Shown piece by piece: positions 61,467 to 64,000 of a stretch of DNA of 64,000 bases. The DNA comes from Mycosarcoma maydis (taxonomy: Eukaryota > Basidiomycota > Ustilaginomycetes > Ustilaginales). The stretch covers positions 62,001 to 126,000 of the forward strand of contig NC_026494.1 in NCBI RefSeq assembly GCF_000328475.2, given 5' to 3'. The notes under the pieces are model-generated. The model searched no databases, was not told the DNA's origin, and saw only the letters and a list, made by a program, of their open reading frames with translations. A program made the position numbers and the translations under genes. Within the stretch, counting starts at the first letter, position 1, and each line of letters begins with the position of its first letter.

Positions 61467-62459
61467 TCAGTGCAGACCGTCGGCGTAGACAGTCTTGAAG
61501 CTAGCTCTGTCAGCAAATGCGGTCCACAAGCCTCTCACTTTTTCGCCGAGTTTTCCGCCAACGACGCCGTTCAATGCATCCATGGGATCACTGTTTGCGT
61601 CGCTCGAGCCGGTTGCAACGGCGGCCAACCTAGCTAGCCAAGGAATCACGTGTAGATCGGCAAGGCTGATCTGGTCGCCCAAAGCAAAAGGGGTTTGCAC
61701 CTTGGCTTCGAGTTTGGCGAGCGTTTCGGCGACTGCTGACCAGCTTGCGTTTGTGAGCTGGATGAGCTGCTGTGCGGCGTCAGCGTCGGCGTGGACGTAT
61801 ACACGGGTAAGGAGGGATTGCGACTCGATCTTGTCCGCATACCACTTTTTCAGGTTTTCGTGTACCGCCGAAGACTTTGGATTGGCACTGCCGTCGAACG
61901 CGACGGTGGCAGAGTCGTTTTCGAGCGATTTTTGGTGCTCGAGCAGAACCTTGTTTCGATTCGTCACAAAGGTTGCTGGAAGGCCTGCCTTGGCAGCCTC
62001 GAGTTCAGTTTCGTTGCGTGCACCGAGAAGCAGGAAGTTCGGATCGACCTCGGCCGCATGTACCAAAGCGATGATCTCGTCGCTTGTACCTTTGCCTTCG
62101 ATCGTAGCAGGCGCAAGGATCGGTGCAGGTTTGACTTGTGCTTCGTCGCCTACGGTGTTCTGAGTGCGCGATCGGTCGAGGAACTCGAGGATGGCTTTCG
62201 TATCGTTGATCGCACGGAACTTGGTAGCTACTTCAGCAGAGGTGGTCTCGAGTAAGGGCACAACGAGGGTGGGAACGGTACCCTTGGAGTTGATGCGTAG
62301 GTACGAAGGGTCAAAGTTTTCGCCTTTGATGAGGTCGACGATCTTGATATCAACGTCTGTGGAAGAGTAGCCTTTTTCGACCAGTGCTAGACGTGGGGCC
62401 GAGGCCCAGACCGAGCCATCAAAGGTGTAGAGTGTCGCTTTAGGAACGTCGGCGGACAT
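61467..62459 (-). CDS. Glutathione S-transferase-like protein
   Basis: This 330-residue protein has an N-terminal thioredoxin-like GST fold (ATLYTFDGSVWASAPRLALVEKGY, then FDPSYLRINSKGTVPTLVVPL, the cis-Pro segment that contacts glutathione). A longer helical C-domain carries the typical ALGDQISLADLHVIPWLARL (N-capping box and hydrophobic staple). It is longer than cytosolic GSTs (about 220) because of a linker after residue 80 and an extra helical part near 130-200. The activity and subclass cannot be assigned. The ATG at 62459 lies directly before the conserved fold; the longer frame upstream has no similarity. Divergent from the methyltransferase gene. Confidence 0.82.
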   Translation of the reverse strand: MSADVPKATLYTFDGSVWASAPRLALVEKGYSSTDVDIKIVDLIKGENFDPSYLRINSKGTVPTLVVPLLETTSAEVATKFRAINDTKAILEFLDRSRTQNTVGDEAQVKPAPILAPATIEGKGTSDEIIALVHAAEVDPNFLLLGARNETELEAAKAGLPATFVTNRNKVLLEHQKSLENDSATVAFDGSANPKSSAVHENLKKWYADKIESQSLLTRVYVHADADAAQQLIQLTNASWSAVAETLAKLEAKVQTPFALGDQISLADLHVIPWLARLAAVATGSSDANSDPMDALNGVVGGKLGEKVRGLWTAFADRASFKTVYADGLH

Positions 62460-62972
62460 TGTGGCTGGTGCTGTATATGATGGTGCAAAGCGTAGCAGGC
62501 TGGTGAGGACGTAGAAGCAAACGTAGTTATCTGGAGATGCACCAGTCACGAGTCGCAATGCACGACTGCGGGGGTGGTATGTGCGAGGCGTTTGCCTTTC
62601 CGCTTCGTGCTTGTCTCATGTGGCAGCGACACGAGTCTGTTGGCCAAATCCGAGATACTTACGACTTGGGCAAACGCACAGCATTCGTGATTGTTGCCAC
62701 GCTTTCGAGACAGTCTGTGAGTCACGGGACTCTCTCTCACTCGTGATTTGCTCGCCGCACTCACGACTGCCGCGTGGCCCGTCGTACATTCGTGATTCAC
62801 GGATTTGCAAACTGCAGTTTGACGCATCTGTGCGGTCGCAATTAACTTATTAATATTACATTTTTGATTCACGATTCGTGATTGTCCGACCTTGAACGAT
62901 ACTCCACAAGACAGACTCTGTGGTGATTCGAGCTCTGACGGGAGAACATGTTGTCATCTGTTGATTCACAGG
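62460..62972. promoter_or_regulatory. Divergent intergenic region GST/methyltransferase
   Basis: This 513-bp gap has dyad copies at about 62685-62695, 62740-62750, 62788-62803 and 62863-62882 (TTGATTCACGATTCGTGATT). TTCACAG directly before the methyltransferase ATG could be a splice acceptor, so a short upstream exon is possible. Confidence 0.5.
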
Positions 62973-63956
62973 ATGGCAATCACACTTGGCTCGATAGTCG
63001 GGCGCATATTCGAGACGCTATGTACGCTCCGATTGGTACCGTCGATACCTACACCGTTCGCGGATCGTCTAGCTTGTCTGGATGCAGCCGAGAGCTCGAT
63101 AGACAATGAGATGTACAGCACGCAATCCTTCGACTGGTCGCGTTCGGGGCTCGAGCTGCTCAACCCGGCGCGCGTAGGCTACTTTATGGACAAGCTTGAT
63201 CGTCTCGTCTCGTCTCTGGATCGATCACGAAACCATACGATTACGATCGTCGATCTGGGCTGTGGAGCTGGACTTGCCACTGAAGCGATCCACGCTGCTA
63301 TCATCCGGTCGGCGCGTGACAAGTGTTTGATCAAACACACAGACTCTGCGCTCTTCGACGCCAATGCAACCTACAAGCTGGTTGGGATTGATCGGTCGAC
63401 ACGCTCCATCGAGACGGCTCGAGAGCGTGCGCGGTCGAAATCGATGCAGATCGAATACGTCGTAGGAGACATCTACTCGTTGCCTTTCGCAGACGCTTCG
63501 ATCGATGCCGTTATCTGCTCGGACGTGCTCGAACACCTGTTCGATCTGCCAGCAGCATTCTCGTCCATCTCTCGCGTCTTGAAGCCCGACGGTATCATGT
63601 GCTTCGACACCATCAACCGCACAGCTACATCGTACTACCTCACGATTTGGATACTGCAAGACGTGCTGCGCGCCATGCAAGGCGATGCTCACGACCACAG
63701 GATGTACGTTACACCACACGAAGTACACACCGCCATGCAGCGCAACCGCCTGAAACCTGGCCCAGCCACAGATCTGGTCGGCATGAGACCCGGCATCAAT
63801 CTGCCACCTGTCGCCATCTACCGGCTCATAACCGGTGCAGGCTTCATCAACAGCGTGCTGGCCCAATTCCACTTGACCAATGACCTGAGCATTTCGTATC
63901 TGCATTGGTGTCGCAAGCTTCACCCGAACCACCAGCCGTTAGATCCTGTACACTAG
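62973..63956 (+). CDS. UbiG/Coq3-like SAM-dependent methyltransferase
   Basis: This 327-residue class I methyltransferase has motif I VDLGCGAGLATEAI starting at about residue 93 and motif II/III text (YKLVGIDRSTRSIETARERA). The later part IDAVICSDVLEHLFDLPAAF, then VLKPDGIMCFDTINRTATSY, strongly resembles UbiG/Coq3, including the INRT segment. ELLNPARVGYF before motif I also matches UbiG (LNPLR). Coq3 methylates ubiquinone intermediates in mitochondria. This protein has a long Pro/His-containing tail and a weak presequence, so it may be a paralogue with another substrate. The ATG at 62973 is the first true start in frame (62892 is TTG); an upstream exon is possible. Confidence 0.78.
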   Translation: MAITLGSIVGRIFETLCTLRLVPSIPTPFADRLACLDAAESSIDNEMYSTQSFDWSRSGLELLNPARVGYFMDKLDRLVSSLDRSRNHTITIVDLGCGAGLATEAIHAAIIRSARDKCLIKHTDSALFDANATYKLVGIDRSTRSIETARERARSKSMQIEYVVGDIYSLPFADASIDAVICSDVLEHLFDLPAAFSSISRVLKPDGIMCFDTINRTATSYYLTIWILQDVLRAMQGDAHDHRMYVTPHEVHTAMQRNRLKPGPATDLVGMRPGINLPPVAIYRLITGAGFINSVLAQFHLTNDLSISYLHWCRKLHPNHQPLDPVH

Positions 63957-64000
63957 ACCCCCGTGCCAAACGCATGCACTGTCGCTCGCTTACCACGCAG

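Overview
The window is nuclear DNA of a basidiomycete fungus, most likely a smut (Ustilaginales). Gene density is high and most genes are single-exon. Where introns occur they are short (78-124 nt) with GT...AG borders. The conserved proteins have fungal homologues, and two telomere-like TTAGGG fragments are present. The species assignment is an inference; I could not run a search.

Layout. 0-5 kb: V-ATPase subunit C (VMA5), the RES-complex RRM protein IST3, a short-chain dehydrogenase, and a 3' relic of an oxalate-decarboxylase-type bicupin. 5-11 kb: a GPI-type fasciclin-domain protein between two gene-poor stretches. 11-19 kb: NUS1 (dolichol synthesis), a mitochondrial rhomboid protease, four-exon RPB4, a WDR5/Swd3 WD40 protein and a DUF1295 membrane protein. 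19.5-29 kb: kinesin-5, ADE1 and kinesin-6. 44.4-64 kb: RIO2 (three exons), an NPC2-like ML protein (two exons), a membrane protein of unknown function, a PPR protein, VPS20 (five exons), an unknown Ser-rich protein, ICP55, a GST-like protein and a UbiG-like methyltransferase.

The accessory island is 29-44 kb. It holds a structurally complete Ty1/copia element (33163-39666). Its two 675-bp LTRs differ at only two positions, it has a 5-bp target duplication (GGAAG), and its primer-binding site matches the anticodon arm of initiator tRNA-Met, which points to half-tRNA priming. Its gag-pol is nevertheless broken by several frameshifts and a stop. Around it lie a solo LTR with its own 5-bp duplication (GGTGA), a rearranged LTR, copies of a fold-back repeat, and a decayed LINE on the minus strand.

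Across the whole window, almost every intergenic gap carries copies of a short dyad, consensus TTCGTGA-W-TCACGAA, with tandem heptamer forms (ATTCACG)n. I noticed none inside annotated exons. This is the least explained signal in the window. The genes do not form a pathway cluster; they are housekeeping genes in ordinary eukaryotic order, several as divergent pairs sharing a promoter region (VMA5/IST3, NUS1/rhomboid, RPB4/SWD3, DUF1295/kinesin-5, ADE1/kinesin-6, GST/methyltransferase).
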